Source: an uncultured Schlesneria sp. (GTDB lineage Bacteria > Planctomycetota > Planctomycetia > Planctomycetales > Planctomycetaceae). Taken from it: 64,000 nt of DNA. Below the pieces are notes generated by a model. That model had not been told where the DNA came from and did no database searches. It saw only the letters and a program-made list of their open reading frames with translations. Both the position numbers and the translations under genes were made by a program. This document shows positions 8,083 to 17,407 of this stretch, piece after piece. How positions within the stretch are numbered: the first letter of the stretch is position 1; every line of letters starts with the position of its first letter. The DNA lies in contig CAIVEI010000068.1 in the NCBI GenBank assembly GCA_903904835.1, positions 1 to 64,000 of the forward strand, read 5' to 3'.

Positions 8083-9309
8083 ATGAAAGAAGGACTGAAA
8101 GTTGGCACGACAGGGACGTTCGACCTGACGGTCGGGGGATCGGAAGTGATTCATCTTGGCGTGTCGCAGCCTGTCAGCGCAATGGTATTTTGCACCCCAT
8201 CCATGATCAATCTGATGGAACATGCAGCGCGCGAGGCTCTCCGTCCCTTCCTGGATGATTCCGAAGAATCGGTCGGTGCGAATGTCGTCGTGGAACATCT
8301 GGCCGCAACGCCAATTAACGCCGTCGTAAGAGCTGAAGCCCGCGTCACGGCCATTGAAGGTCGATTAGTCGATTTTGAAATTGCCGCTTTCGATCAACTG
8401 GAACAGATCGGTCGAGGGACGCATCGCAGAGCCATCATTCAAGTCGAACGACTCGTGGCGAAGTTGACCGAAAAAACCAGCAAGTTGAACGGAGGAATTG
8501 TCGTGCCCTCGCTTGTCCAAGCCAACCGAGCTGAACTGTCTCCACTAAAGACCCTCACCGTTGAACGCGATGGTCCGATCGCCACCGTGACTTTGAGCCG
8601 AGCCGCAAAATTGAATGCCGTCGACCGACAGATGACCTCCGACTTTGAACAATTGAATGCGTGGTTAGCCGGTCATCCCGAAATCCGAATCGTCATTTTA
8701 ACGGGTTCAGGCGAAGCCTTCTGTGCGGGTGACGATGTGAGGGAGGTCGGTACGCTGGAATTGGCCGAGGCAACAAAGCTCAGTCACCGTCAGGCGTCGC
8801 TCTACCTGGCCTGGGAACGTCTGCCTCAAATCTTCATCGCCGCCGTCAATGGTGTCGCTTTTGGAGCAGGTTGCGTCTGTGCCTATTCGTGTGATTTCCG
8901 AATTGCCGCCCACTCGGCTCGTTTTGCCATGCCCGAAGTGAAGCTCGGATGGCCGCCCGGTTACGGGTTGGCTCAACTGACCGCCTTGATCGGTAAGGCC
9001 CGAGCATTGGAACTATGCCTGACCGGAAAACAGATCACGGCACAACAAGCACAACAATACGGACTGGTACACGACGTCGTGCCACAATCCCGAGTGATCC
9101 CCGCCGCGCGGGAGCTGGCTTTGCAACTTCTTAAACAGCCGACTGAAGCGCTGCGTCTCACCAAGCAATTGTTGCATGCTGATGAAGGGACTCAGGCAAA
9201 ACAGGCTTATCTCGCTGATACAGCGGCATACATTCATTGTCTCGGTCAGAAGGACGCTCAGGAAGGAATTGCCGCATTCAACGAGAAGCGACATCCCAAA
9301 TTCCAATAG
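8083..9309 (+). CDS. Fusion of FlK-like thioesterase and enoyl-CoA hydratase/isomerase
   Basis: The 408-residue product joins two acyl-CoA domains. Residues 1-130 match the fluoroacetyl-CoA thioesterase (FlK) hot-dog family, including Thr38, Glu46 and His72, spaced 8 and 26 apart as in the FlK Thr42/Glu50/His76 triad, and GTHRRAII near 112. Residues 155-408 are a crotonase domain with EAFCAGDD (oxyanion hole), FGAGCVCAYSCDFRIA and FAMPEVKLGWPPG. The second catalytic Glu of hydratases aligns with Glu285, but the first (GCE in classical enoyl-CoA hydratase) is Val265. Isomerase or another crotonase reaction is therefore more likely than simple hydration. The natural substrate is unknown. Confidence 0.8.
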   Translation: MKEGLKVGTTGTFDLTVGGSEVIHLGVSQPVSAMVFCTPSMINLMEHAAREALRPFLDDSEESVGANVVVEHLAATPINAVVRAEARVTAIEGRLVDFEIAAFDQLEQIGRGTHRRAIIQVERLVAKLTEKTSKLNGGIVVPSLVQANRAELSPLKTLTVERDGPIATVTLSRAAKLNAVDRQMTSDFEQLNAWLAGHPEIRIVILTGSGEAFCAGDDVREVGTLELAEATKLSHRQASLYLAWERLPQIFIAAVNGVAFGAGCVCAYSCDFRIAAHSARFAMPEVKLGWPPGYGLAQLTALIGKARALELCLTGKQITAQQAQQYGLVHDVVPQSRVIPAARELALQLLKQPTEALRLTKQLLHADEGTQAKQAYLADTAAYIHCLGQKDAQEGIAAFNEKRHPKFQ

Positions 9310-9454
9310 CGAGGCATTTCAGCATCGCTCACAGGCATTTGTTGCCGAATCGGTCTGGACACAAATGGCGGCATCCTTACAATCCCGCCCGGTCCGACGC
9401 TGGGGGGCGGCGGGTGCGTCGACAGTTCCGAGTCAGTTCAGAAGGACTGGTCGC

Positions 9455-10330
9455 ATGCGAATCCATTTTTTTTGCGCCGTTATGCTGCTCGTCCTCGCGA
9501 CGCCCGGCTGTTGTTTCCGCGGGGGTTACCCCACTGGCTACTACGCTCCCGGTCCATCGGTGGTGCCTCAACAGCCATCAACCGGTTTTCCTGGTGGTCC
9601 TTTTTACCAGCCGGGGGGAGCGTACCCTTATCCGACAAATGGTGGCACCCCCTATGTTCCGGGGACTTCGCCTTCGGGGCCAACGTTAATGCCGCCCGGA
9701 AATTCTGGTGGCTCAACGACTTATGAAAGTCCTTCTGGCGGTGCCGGAAGCGCGCCAACCTTTAATCCGGAAACGCCGGCAGGTGACAAAGTCCCATTAC
9801 CAGGCGACGATCCAGGCTTTGATCGGGGAAGTGCTAAGCCGAAACTCACGCCGACAACTTCAGCCTTGGAACCACAAGATCCCCCTTCGATGGTTCAAAA
9901 AGAATCTCGCCCCCGACCTCGACCCAGTGTCAACGCTAACGTCAATCTTCCGGAGGCAGACGATCCATTTGAGGCTCCTGCGGTGAGGCAAGCGTCTGCC
10001 ACCGACACAACGGACGATGACGTTCAGTTCGCAGACAGCCAGCCGGCTGTAACTCGTGGCATGCCAAAACCATACGCACATGATCCCGAGTGGAACTGGA
10101 TCCAGGGAATCGTTGATTATGACCCTGAATCGAAGACATGGATGATCATGTATGACGACACTCCCGATAAAGCCGACCAGCTTGGCGGCGTCATGACGCT
10201 GGTCGATCATCCCGCACTCACGAAACTCCGCACAGGCGACGCCGTTCGGATCGAAGGGACCGTGGACGAAAATGTCGGCGATTCTCGCAACATGCCGGTA
10301 TTTCGAATTGCCAAGGCCAAAAAACTCTAA
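9455..10330 (+). CDS. Proline-rich putative lipoprotein
   Basis: The 291-residue product begins MRIHFFCAVMLLVLATPGC, a signal peptide whose end resembles a lipobox; this chooses the start at 9455 over longer in-frame options. Residues 20-190 are low-complexity and rich in Pro, Gly and Ser. The last ~80 residues (DPEWNWIQGIVDYDPESKTW to VFRIAKAKKL) look like a compact beta domain, possibly OB-like, with RTGDAVRIEGTVDE. It probably sits at the cell envelope. No enzymatic motif is visible. It is a stand-alone gene 125 bp before an empty 304-bp gap. Confidence 0.7.
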   Translation: MRIHFFCAVMLLVLATPGCCFRGGYPTGYYAPGPSVVPQQPSTGFPGGPFYQPGGAYPYPTNGGTPYVPGTSPSGPTLMPPGNSGGSTTYESPSGGAGSAPTFNPETPAGDKVPLPGDDPGFDRGSAKPKLTPTTSALEPQDPPSMVQKESRPRPRPSVNANVNLPEADDPFEAPAVRQASATDTTDDDVQFADSQPAVTRGMPKPYAHDPEWNWIQGIVDYDPESKTWMIMYDDTPDKADQLGGVMTLVDHPALTKLRTGDAVRIEGTVDENVGDSRNMPVFRIAKAKKL

Positions 10331-10634
10331 AGCCACCGAACTCTCGACGGACTGAGTGGATTTGTCGGCGACGGCTGTTATCATTACGATCCGTTTTAAA
10401 TCCGATTGTGAATCCATTCTCTTCAATAGCCGTCGTTTTGACATCAGTGGCTGACAGACTTTGATTTTTGAGACCGAAGAATAGGGCAATTCGAAGCGGT
10501 GAATTGAAGTTCCCGTTTTCGAGAATGTCGGTGTGAGTGTTGACCATAGGACTGCAACAGCCTGACCTCCCTCATCAATCCAAGTTGGTTTAACGCTGAT
10601 TCGGCTTTTTTTTCGCCGGAAAGCGAGTCCGTTC
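10331..10634. other. Intergenic gap of 304 bp before the sigma-54 activator gene
   Basis: No open frame here resembles a gene, and no clear terminator or operator is visible. A short run CGGCTTTTTTTTCGCC at about 10601-10616 could be part of a weak terminator or leader. The GTG start of the next gene follows at 10635. Confidence 0.4.
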
Positions 10635-12632
10635 GTGTCCACCAAATGGATTTTGTGGCAGCAGGTAGCTCAGTCGATTCAAGCCGATGATGGTGTCCGT
10701 GTCCTTCAGGCGGTCGAACAATTCGTCGACCAAGCGATACTGGCCGATAGCGCTGCTGAATTTCTACGAGATCAACTTCCTGAACTGGCGGGTGAATTGG
10801 CCGCAAATTCCGTCGGAATTTTCCTCAGAAATCCGGATTGGTTTGCGCTTTCACAACACGGTCGTGTTGGTCTCGGCGAAATGCCAAAACTTCTTTTAAT
10901 GGACGTTCTTGATCGAGACGCGGGTTTCGTGGGGCCTCTCGATGGCGTACCAGGAACGTTTCTCGTCGCGACACCACTTCGAAGCCGCAGCCACACCGGA
11001 GCTGTGCTGGTGTTTGTCGGTCGTAGTTTTCCGGACGACGCATTGCCCTCAGCCATGCTGATGTCAAAGGCTCTTGGTGCATGTTTGGACTTTCTCACCC
11101 GTCGAAGTGAATCGGTAAAGCGGATCGAACAGCTTCAAAGCATTTTGAGAATCTCGCTGAATCTGTCGGCTGTCCACGAAACCGAACCACTGCTGGAATT
11201 GATTGCGAAAGAGGCCACCCGGTTGCTCGATTGCGATCGTGCCAGCATCTTCATCTGGGACAAAGAGCAGCACGAACTTGTCGCGTGTCCTGCCTTGGGT
11301 GTCGAAGGAAATTCGCTTCGAATCCCAGACAATACAGGAGTCGTCGGCGAGGTGATCCATTCCGGCGTTTCGTTACGAGTCGATGATGCTTACAACGACC
11401 CACGCTTCAGCCGGAAAGTTGATTCCACCAGTGGCTATAAGACGCGCAATCTGTTGTGCGCGCCGCTCCACGGAACAAACAAGAAGTTGCTGGGTGCTTT
11501 CGAAGTCATCAACAAAAACACGGGGTCATTCAGCGACGACGACGAAATCACGCTTGCGGACCTGTCACTTCAGGTCGCAGTCGCTCTGCAGAACACTCGT
11601 GAACGCGAATCGCTGCTCAGATCTCACCACCAGTTGACAGAACAGGTCACCAAGGGGGTGACGCTCATTGGTGACAGTCCGGCGATGCAGGCGATGCGCA
11701 GTACAATCCGCCGGCTGGCAGCAACGGATCTGCCGGTCCTCATTCTTGGCGAAAGCGGAACTGGTAAAGAAGTGGTGGCTCAGGCCCTGCATTATCAAGG
11801 TCCGCGAGCTGATCGCCCGTTTGTCGCCGTCAACTGTGCGGCTCTTACAGAAACATTACTGGAAAGCGAACTGTTCGGTCATGAAAAGGGTGCGTTTACC
11901 GACGCGAAAGAAATGCATAAAGGGAAGTTTGAGATCGCTGAAGGTGGCACGATTTTCCTTGATGAGATCGGTGACATGAGTCCCGGCGGACAGGCAAAGT
12001 TGCTGCGGGTTCTCGAGCAAAAAGTGATTACACGCGTTGGTGGCTCTCAATCGATTCCCATCAATGCCCGTGTCATCGCCGCAACAAACGCTCATCTGGC
12101 CGACGCGGTTCGCGCCAAGAAATTCCGAGAGGATCTTTATTTTCGCTTGAACGTTGTGACTCTCGACCTGCCGTCACTGAGGGAACGAGCCGATGATGTC
12201 CTGCCCCTCGCTGAGCATTTTTTGAACCTGTTTGCCATCCAGGCCAGGCGACCGAACTTGCAGATGTCAGCCGATGCACGCAAACGACTGCAATCTCATA
12301 CATGGCCTGGCAATGTTCGCGAACTGAGAAACCTGATGGAACGAGTCGCGTTCCTGGCTCCTGGAGATCAGGTCGAAGTCGACGACCTTGCATTTATTCT
12401 CAGTCCCGAACAACAGAACATCTACGAGCCTTCTCTAGAGCTTGGTCTCGGTGAAGCAACCAATGGGTTTCAGCAAGACTTCATCCGCAGGGCCATTAAG
12501 CGAGTCAAGGGAAACATGAGCGAGACTGCCCGGCTTCTGGGGCTGCATCGCTCGAACCTTTACCGCAAGATGAGGCAACTCGGCATGAGCGAAGCTGGAA
12601 GTAAAGAAGATGAAGAGAACGACGATTCCTAA
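10635..12632 (+). CDS. Sigma-54-type transcriptional activator with GAF sensor
   Basis: The 665-residue product has three parts. Residues ~180-325 are a GAF domain (LLDCDRASIFIWD to LQVAVALQNT). Residues ~342-575 are an AAA+ ATPase with Walker A GESGTGKE (372-379), Walker B TIFLDE (439-444) and R-finger region FREDLYFRLNVV. The end is a Fis-type helix-turn-helix (MSETARLLGLHRSNLYRKM). The sigma-54-contacting loop reads GAFTDA (419-424) instead of GAFTGA. The N-terminal 150 residues may be a second, degenerate GAF-like sensor. No receiver domain is present, so it responds directly to a ligand or partner. The start is GTG. Confidence 0.88.
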   Translation: MSTKWILWQQVAQSIQADDGVRVLQAVEQFVDQAILADSAAEFLRDQLPELAGELAANSVGIFLRNPDWFALSQHGRVGLGEMPKLLLMDVLDRDAGFVGPLDGVPGTFLVATPLRSRSHTGAVLVFVGRSFPDDALPSAMLMSKALGACLDFLTRRSESVKRIEQLQSILRISLNLSAVHETEPLLELIAKEATRLLDCDRASIFIWDKEQHELVACPALGVEGNSLRIPDNTGVVGEVIHSGVSLRVDDAYNDPRFSRKVDSTSGYKTRNLLCAPLHGTNKKLLGAFEVINKNTGSFSDDDEITLADLSLQVAVALQNTRERESLLRSHHQLTEQVTKGVTLIGDSPAMQAMRSTIRRLAATDLPVLILGESGTGKEVVAQALHYQGPRADRPFVAVNCAALTETLLESELFGHEKGAFTDAKEMHKGKFEIAEGGTIFLDEIGDMSPGGQAKLLRVLEQKVITRVGGSQSIPINARVIAATNAHLADAVRAKKFREDLYFRLNVVTLDLPSLRERADDVLPLAEHFLNLFAIQARRPNLQMSADARKRLQSHTWPGNVRELRNLMERVAFLAPGDQVEVDDLAFILSPEQQNIYEPSLELGLGEATNGFQQDFIRRAIKRVKGNMSETARLLGLHRSNLYRKMRQLGMSEAGSKEDEENDDS

Positions 12633-12633
12633 T

Positions 12634-12735
12634 GGGTGGCACGGTTTTACCGTCTTCGGTAAGGCCGTGGTCTTCGGACGCGTACTCGAAAAATGAAGAC
12701 ACGGACTTGTCGAATACTCCAAAACCGTGCCATCC
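12634..12735. repeat. Imperfect palindromic intergenic element (copy A1)
   Basis: This 102-bp element begins 2 bp after the sigma-54 activator stop codon. The left arm starts GGGTGGCACGGTTTTACC; the right arm, read in reverse complement, starts GGGATGGCACGGTTTTGG and stays similar through TTCG and CCGTG..TCTTC. The whole unit can fold into one long hairpin. It shares GTCTTCGG and the outer TGGCAC with copies at 20256, 36605 and 37147. Its place directly after the gene suggests it may also act as the gene's 3' end structure. Confidence 0.65.
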
Positions 12736-12753
12736 CGTGTTTCGACCGCAATT

Positions 12754-12818
12754 GGGTGTCACTGCTTTACCGTCTTCGGTTAAGCAATGCTCTTCGATTG
12801 CGACAAAGCGGTTAGCCC
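12754..12818. repeat. Short copy of the palindromic intergenic element (copy A2)
   Basis: The left arm reads GTGTCACTGCTTTACCGTCTTCGG, split here as GTGTCACTGCTTTACC and GTCTTCGG, followed by TTAAGCAATGCTCTTCG. This is close to the family consensus. The right arm is shortened: GACAAAGCGGTTAGCCC, whose reverse complement GGGCTAACCGCTTTGTC mirrors the left end. It follows copy A1 by 18 bp, so this gap carries a tandem pair. Bases 12819-13070 beyond it show nothing recognisable. Confidence 0.5.
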
Positions 12819-13085
12819 GATTTCTTTTAGACTACCGTGTATTCTTATTTTCATGCCCCACTGACATCGACCTGTCAATTCAGAGAAGCTGCGTTGAGTT
12901 TGTTTTTTGTTCGGATCGTATCACGCGATTCCTCGTTACAACTCGAATCTCGCTTGTAATCATTAGAACCGTCACACCCCGACCATCCGTTACGACGATC
13001 ACTATTCAGTCCGTGAATTATCAACTGCCGGAGTCGACCGGCAGAATCTGCGGATCAATAGCCGGATTGGTGTGAGGAGATGGTA

Positions 13086-15056
13086 ATGCGCAAAGATATG
13101 GGTGTCGGGCTGCGAACGTGGGTGCTCTGCGCGGCTTCGGCGGGACTTCTTTCCCAGTCAATAACGGCAGGAGAACTGAAACCTGTTGTGTCTCCGACCG
13201 CAAAAAAGCCTGCCGCTAAACCAGCTCCCAATCAAGGTGCTCAGCCTCCGAAGCTTTTGATGGTGTCGGACCAGGCTACTTCAACGGCTAACTCCGTTGT
13301 CCCCGCCTCACAAATCGAACTTGCTGCAAATGATAAGACCGAAGTCCAGCGCCAACTCGAATTGTTGTACGAAAAAGACGGGAAAGAAATGCCCGACATG
13401 CAATTGAAGCTGGTGCCACTCAACCCGCCGGGAAAAACGCCGGCTGCTGCTCCACAGGCAGCACCTGCGACGGCACCACGTCCAACGCAACCTGCAGCAG
13501 CGCAGAAGCCGGCGAAAGCGACATCGGGTTACACGAAATATCAACCAGTCGCTCCTGCACGACCTCAGACAACGAACTATCCAACTCCCCTGACGCCAGT
13601 CACTTCGCAGTCGACAAAAAATTACGCCGCAGCCTTCGATGCCCAAGGACCGCAGCCGGTCCAACCGCAACAGCAGGCACAAGCTCAAGCGCAACCACAA
13701 CCACGCCAAAACCCCGTTTCGGGTTTCTTTAAAAAACTTATTCCTGGGGCTCGTAAACCTTTAACGTCACAGGCACCGATACCACCTGATTATGCCAATA
13801 ATTCTGTACCGGATGTTCCGCCTGCTTCTCTGGCGTCGCAATCCAATCAATATGTTGCGCCTCAGCCGAGAGGTTCGTTGCCACCAGCGACGAACAATCT
13901 GCCGTTGGCAGCAAAGCCTGTTTTGCTTCCAGCCCCATTGAATGCTGAACCAATTCCGCTGTCGCCAGTCGCCCCGAAAGCCCCGATCGCCGTTGGATAC
14001 AGTTCCAATTCCATCGATCTTCCACAACCAGATGGCGGATTGCCTGCACTCGCCCAACTGCCGATGTCGCTTCCCGATAATCCTGGCGAAGCTTTCATGC
14101 CACCTCTGATGAACGAAACACTGCCGCTCCCTGCAGTGGCGCTGAATACTAAACCCCAGGAATTGGTCTACGAACTTCCAAAACCGCAAGCCCAGAATGA
14201 TTTTCCCAACCCTTTCCCTGAACTCCCCGAAACACAGGCAGATCTGAAGGGGAAAGCATTACCTAAAGCCGCACAAGTCCCTGCTGTGCAGGTTCCAACT
14301 GCGACGACTCCTGCTGTGCCAGCGCTCACCGCGCAAGTCCCCGCAGAGCAAGTTCCCACCCTGCCAGTTCCTACTTCAGATGTCGTGACACCGAACGAGC
14401 CGGGGACGAGCGTCGCAACACTTGATGCGCCAAAAACAGACGAAGATCCGTATGCGGTCCGAGTCAAGGATTTTGCGGAACCAAGGATCGATGAAAAGGT
14501 TGAAGCGAATGCTCCGTCGCTTGCATTAATGCCAAGCAGCCCGGATGTGATCGCTCCTCCGGGACCACTGACAACGCCGTCAGTGACCGATGCGAAAACT
14601 GATGTCGGACCGGCTCTTGATGTGGGAGCCTTGTCACAAGAACCTGCAGACGCCCTGTCACCTGCCGACCCTTCTGATTCGTATCTCGAAAAGATGCAAC
14701 GGATCCGTGACCGATTCGGCATGAAAGGCTTGAAAGGCTTCTGTCCTGTCACACTGCGAGACGAGCGAGAACTGTTAGACGCCAAGCCAGAATTCCACTT
14801 TACTCATCGAAGTCAGAAGTTCCACTTCGCTTCGGAAGATGCTCGTAACCGATTCGAGGCAGAACCATCACTGTACGCACCAGCCGCATACGGAGCTGAC
14901 GTGGTATCACTCGGCCGGGACAAAGACGTGGTCGAAGGAACGCTCGACTTCGCCGCCTGGTACAAAGGCCGACTTTACCTGTTCAGCACACAAGACAATT
15001 ACGAAGTCTTCGTGAAATCACCCGTCACCTACGCCAGCCCAGCGGGAATCGAATAG
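13086..15056 (+). CDS. Exported Pro/Ala-rich protein with C-terminal YHS-like domain
   Basis: The 656-residue product starts with a signal peptide (GLRTWVLCAASAGLLSQSITAG). A GAGGAG ribosome site at 13074-13079 sits 6 bp before ATG 13086, which favours this start over ATG 13080. Residues ~40-540 are low-complexity, rich in Pro, Ala, Gln and Val, with a short KLIPGARKP-type basic patch. The last ~110 residues hold GLKGFCPVTLRDERELLD, FHFTHRSQKFHFASEDARNR (shown as two pieces) and a second half ending YEVFVKSPVTYA. This layout resembles the YHS family, which often binds metal or sits beside metal transporters. Its role is unknown, probably a periplasmic scaffold. Confidence 0.75.
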   Translation: MRKDMGVGLRTWVLCAASAGLLSQSITAGELKPVVSPTAKKPAAKPAPNQGAQPPKLLMVSDQATSTANSVVPASQIELAANDKTEVQRQLELLYEKDGKEMPDMQLKLVPLNPPGKTPAAAPQAAPATAPRPTQPAAAQKPAKATSGYTKYQPVAPARPQTTNYPTPLTPVTSQSTKNYAAAFDAQGPQPVQPQQQAQAQAQPQPRQNPVSGFFKKLIPGARKPLTSQAPIPPDYANNSVPDVPPASLASQSNQYVAPQPRGSLPPATNNLPLAAKPVLLPAPLNAEPIPLSPVAPKAPIAVGYSSNSIDLPQPDGGLPALAQLPMSLPDNPGEAFMPPLMNETLPLPAVALNTKPQELVYELPKPQAQNDFPNPFPELPETQADLKGKALPKAAQVPAVQVPTATTPAVPALTAQVPAEQVPTLPVPTSDVVTPNEPGTSVATLDAPKTDEDPYAVRVKDFAEPRIDEKVEANAPSLALMPSSPDVIAPPGPLTTPSVTDAKTDVGPALDVGALSQEPADALSPADPSDSYLEKMQRIRDRFGMKGLKGFCPVTLRDERELLDAKPEFHFTHRSQKFHFASEDARNRFEAEPSLYAPAAYGADVVSLGRDKDVVEGTLDFAAWYKGRLYLFSTQDNYEVFVKSPVTYASPAGIE

Positions 15057-15076
15057 TCAAATCGATTCCAATCACG

Positions 15077-15107
15077 TACCCCGGTCATCCACCGACCGGG
15101 GTATTTT
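15077..15107. terminator. Bidirectional rho-independent terminator
   Basis: A perfect 10-bp stem (TACCCCGGTC at 15077-15086 with GACCGGGGTA at 15094-15103) has a 7-base loop and is followed by TTTTCG. It lies between two convergent genes, the YHS protein and the Ser/Thr kinase. The T run favours the plus strand. Confidence 0.85.
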
Positions 15108-15166
15108 CGTTGGCTGACAAATCTCAAATCTGTGCGGAACGATCGGCCCCGGCAACACAAGTGACA

Positions 15167-17407
15167 CTATTTAAATCGCCCAGGAAAACTCTTGGAAACT
15201 GGTACTCGAGGGTGAAGATATTCATCATTTTCCGGATCGAGCGAGATGAAATCGTCACGACTCAGTCGAATTGAAAAGAAAGCCGGTAAGGGATCGATCA
15301 CCGTTTGACTTGCCACGAACCCATTTTCTTTAAACCAGGAGTGGTAGTCGAGCACCGGCAGAGACACCGCGTGCAGTGACGAGACGTCGACAAATACGTT
15401 ATTTGCAATCTCGATCTCCTGGCGCGGGTCAGACGTGTTGAAGAAGCAGACGTTTTCAAAATCATGGAAGGAATTATTCACAATACGAATCTGCCTCGTC
15501 GAGCTTTGCAGGTTCAAGACGAAACTCAAAGCGCCAAGGCCATGAGATACCGTATTCGACGAGAATGTCACTCGTTCGACTGCCGATTGCAGAATGAAAG
15601 GGATTCCGTAGGAACGGTCGGCGGTCGAAATGACGCACTCGGAAATCTCGATCTCTCGTAGCGAGGTAAACGTTGATACGTCGGGGTCTCCCAACACCAC
15701 GCCCACTCCCCCCGCCTTAAATGTGCAATGACGAATCGACGATTGTTTCGAAGGTTCAGCCTCAAGGCCATGATGCCAATGCAATAAGGGAAGGACCGCT
15801 GTCTTGGGATTGGCACTTTCGAAATGGCAATCTTCGATTTTGAGGCCAATTCCAGACCCCTGGATGTCCGCGCCAATCTGTTGTGGTAATACCCGAATTT
15901 TCAACTGTTTTAATTCGACGCCACTCACGTCGTGCACTTCCAGCACCGGGCCACTGCTGGCTTCCAGAATGACCTCGCCCACACCGACTAACTGGAGATT
16001 CCGCAAATTGGGACGCGAGATCTTAATCGATTCGCGGTATCGACCGGGATTCAGCCGGACCACGGTTCCTGGCGTTGCCAGGTTGAGCGCCTCGTCGATC
16101 GTTACGACTTCCGCGTCAGGCCCACCGACGTTGATGATTTGATCGGCTAATATCGAATTGGCGTCACCGCGTATTGGGACGTCAATCAGAATTTCGCTTT
16201 GAAGATTCGATTTCGACGGCTCGGTGATTTTCGGCAAGTAAAGAGACAACCCAGCCAGCCCTGCGGCTGCCACCAGACCCAAACCCGCCAGTCTCGGGAC
16301 GTAGCTCCATGAACGTTGACCTGTCTTACCGACCTCGATGTTTGTGCCATTAACCGGGTTGATCCCTTCCGCCGCGATTTTCAATAATTCATCAGCGACC
16401 GCCTCGGCCGATTGAGGCCGCTTCTTATGGTTCTTTTCCATCAACTGGGCGACGAGCGAACTAAGCTTGATCGGAACTTGCGGAAAGGACTCGTGCAACA
16501 TTGGGGGATGGTAGTCGTTGATCCGGTGCAGAGCCGCCAGATTACCTCTGGCTCGAAACGGCGAGTGTCCCAGGAACATCGTATAAATCACGACCCCCAG
16601 ACTGAACAGGTCGGTCGCGGGCGAAATATTCTCACCATTGATTTGCTCGGGAGCCATAAAAGATGGTGTTCCGACAACATCACCAAAGCTCGTTAAATCG
16701 GTCTGTTCGAGCGCAAGCAAAGCCAACCCGAAATCCGAGATCTTGATCCGATCGATCTGATCGACGATCAAAATATTTGATGGCTTGATATCTCGATGAA
16801 TCACCCCTTGACGATGTGCTGCGGCCAGACCGCTGGCAATCTGAGAACTGATTCGCAACGCGTCCGTGATATCGAGAGGTGACTCGGCGTGAATGCGGTC
16901 TTCCAGCGTTTTACCATTCACGTATTCCATTGCCAGAAACGGATAACCCGCTTCTTCGCCGGCCGCATAGATCGACACGACGTTGACATGATTGATGGCC
17001 GCCGCCGATCTCGCTTCCCTGAGAAATCGTTTACGTGCGGTTTCGCTTTTCAATAATTTCTCGGACATCGCCTTGATGGCGACATTTCGATGAAGTTGCC
17101 GATCAAATGCCCGAAAGACGACTCCCATTCCACCACGACCAATCACCTCCATCACATCGTAAGTCTGAAATCGACCGATCGAACCAGGAGTTTCCGGCGG
17201 CGAAAGAGGAAACTGCGACGCCCCATCCAACGGCAGATAGCACATTTTCTGATCAAAGGCGATTTTGGGGGATTGAGCCTCACCGTCGACCAACGGTTCC
17301 TCTTTGAAACTTTGGGTGCGATCCGGTGCGCCGTCTGGTGCCGTAAGCTTTCCGGAACTGTCCGAAGACTCGTGCTTCTGGGTATCGTCTCCGGCTTTGT
17401 CAGGCAT
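15167..17407 (-). CDS. Transmembrane Ser/Thr protein kinase with extracellular beta-helix
   Basis: The 746-residue product has a cytoplasmic Hanks-type kinase at ~83-345: glycine loop GRGGMGVVF (90-98), Lys112, catalytic HRDIKPSN (204-211), DFG 225-227 and GTPSFMAPEQ. One membrane segment follows (LAGLGLVAAAGLAGLSLYL). The remaining ~350 residues have the repetitive short-strand pattern of a right-handed parallel beta-helix (IKISRPNLRNLQLVGVGEVI and similar), where bacterial kinases often have PASTA repeats. I set the start at 17407 because GAGGAG lies just upstream and the 27 residues before it look unlike a kinase N-terminus. It probably senses polysaccharide or wall material outside and phosphorylates targets inside. 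Confidence 0.88.
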   Translation of the reverse strand: MPDKAGDDTQKHESSDSSGKLTAPDGAPDRTQSFKEEPLVDGEAQSPKIAFDQKMCYLPLDGASQFPLSPPETPGSIGRFQTYDVMEVIGRGGMGVVFRAFDRQLHRNVAIKAMSEKLLKSETARKRFLREARSAAAINHVNVVSIYAAGEEAGYPFLAMEYVNGKTLEDRIHAESPLDITDALRISSQIASGLAAAHRQGVIHRDIKPSNILIVDQIDRIKISDFGLALLALEQTDLTSFGDVVGTPSFMAPEQINGENISPATDLFSLGVVIYTMFLGHSPFRARGNLAALHRINDYHPPMLHESFPQVPIKLSSLVAQLMEKNHKKRPQSAEAVADELLKIAAEGINPVNGTNIEVGKTGQRSWSYVPRLAGLGLVAAAGLAGLSLYLPKITEPSKSNLQSEILIDVPIRGDANSILADQIINVGGPDAEVVTIDEALNLATPGTVVRLNPGRYRESIKISRPNLRNLQLVGVGEVILEASSGPVLEVHDVSGVELKQLKIRVLPQQIGADIQGSGIGLKIEDCHFESANPKTAVLPLLHWHHGLEAEPSKQSSIRHCTFKAGGVGVVLGDPDVSTFTSLREIEISECVISTADRSYGIPFILQSAVERVTFSSNTVSHGLGALSFVLNLQSSTRQIRIVNNSFHDFENVCFFNTSDPRQEIEIANNVFVDVSSLHAVSLPVLDYHSWFKENGFVASQTVIDPLPAFFSIRLSRDDFISLDPENDEYLHPRVPVSKSFPGRFK

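Noticed and set aside
12632-13075. Open frame of 147 residues on the plus strand
   Set aside because: It runs through two palindromic repeats and has no signal, domain or good start; a repeat-derived open frame is more likely.
15077-15107. Start of a CRISPR-like or mobile repeat
   Set aside because: A single perfect hairpin with a T run between convergent genes is explained as a terminator; no repeat array exists in the window.
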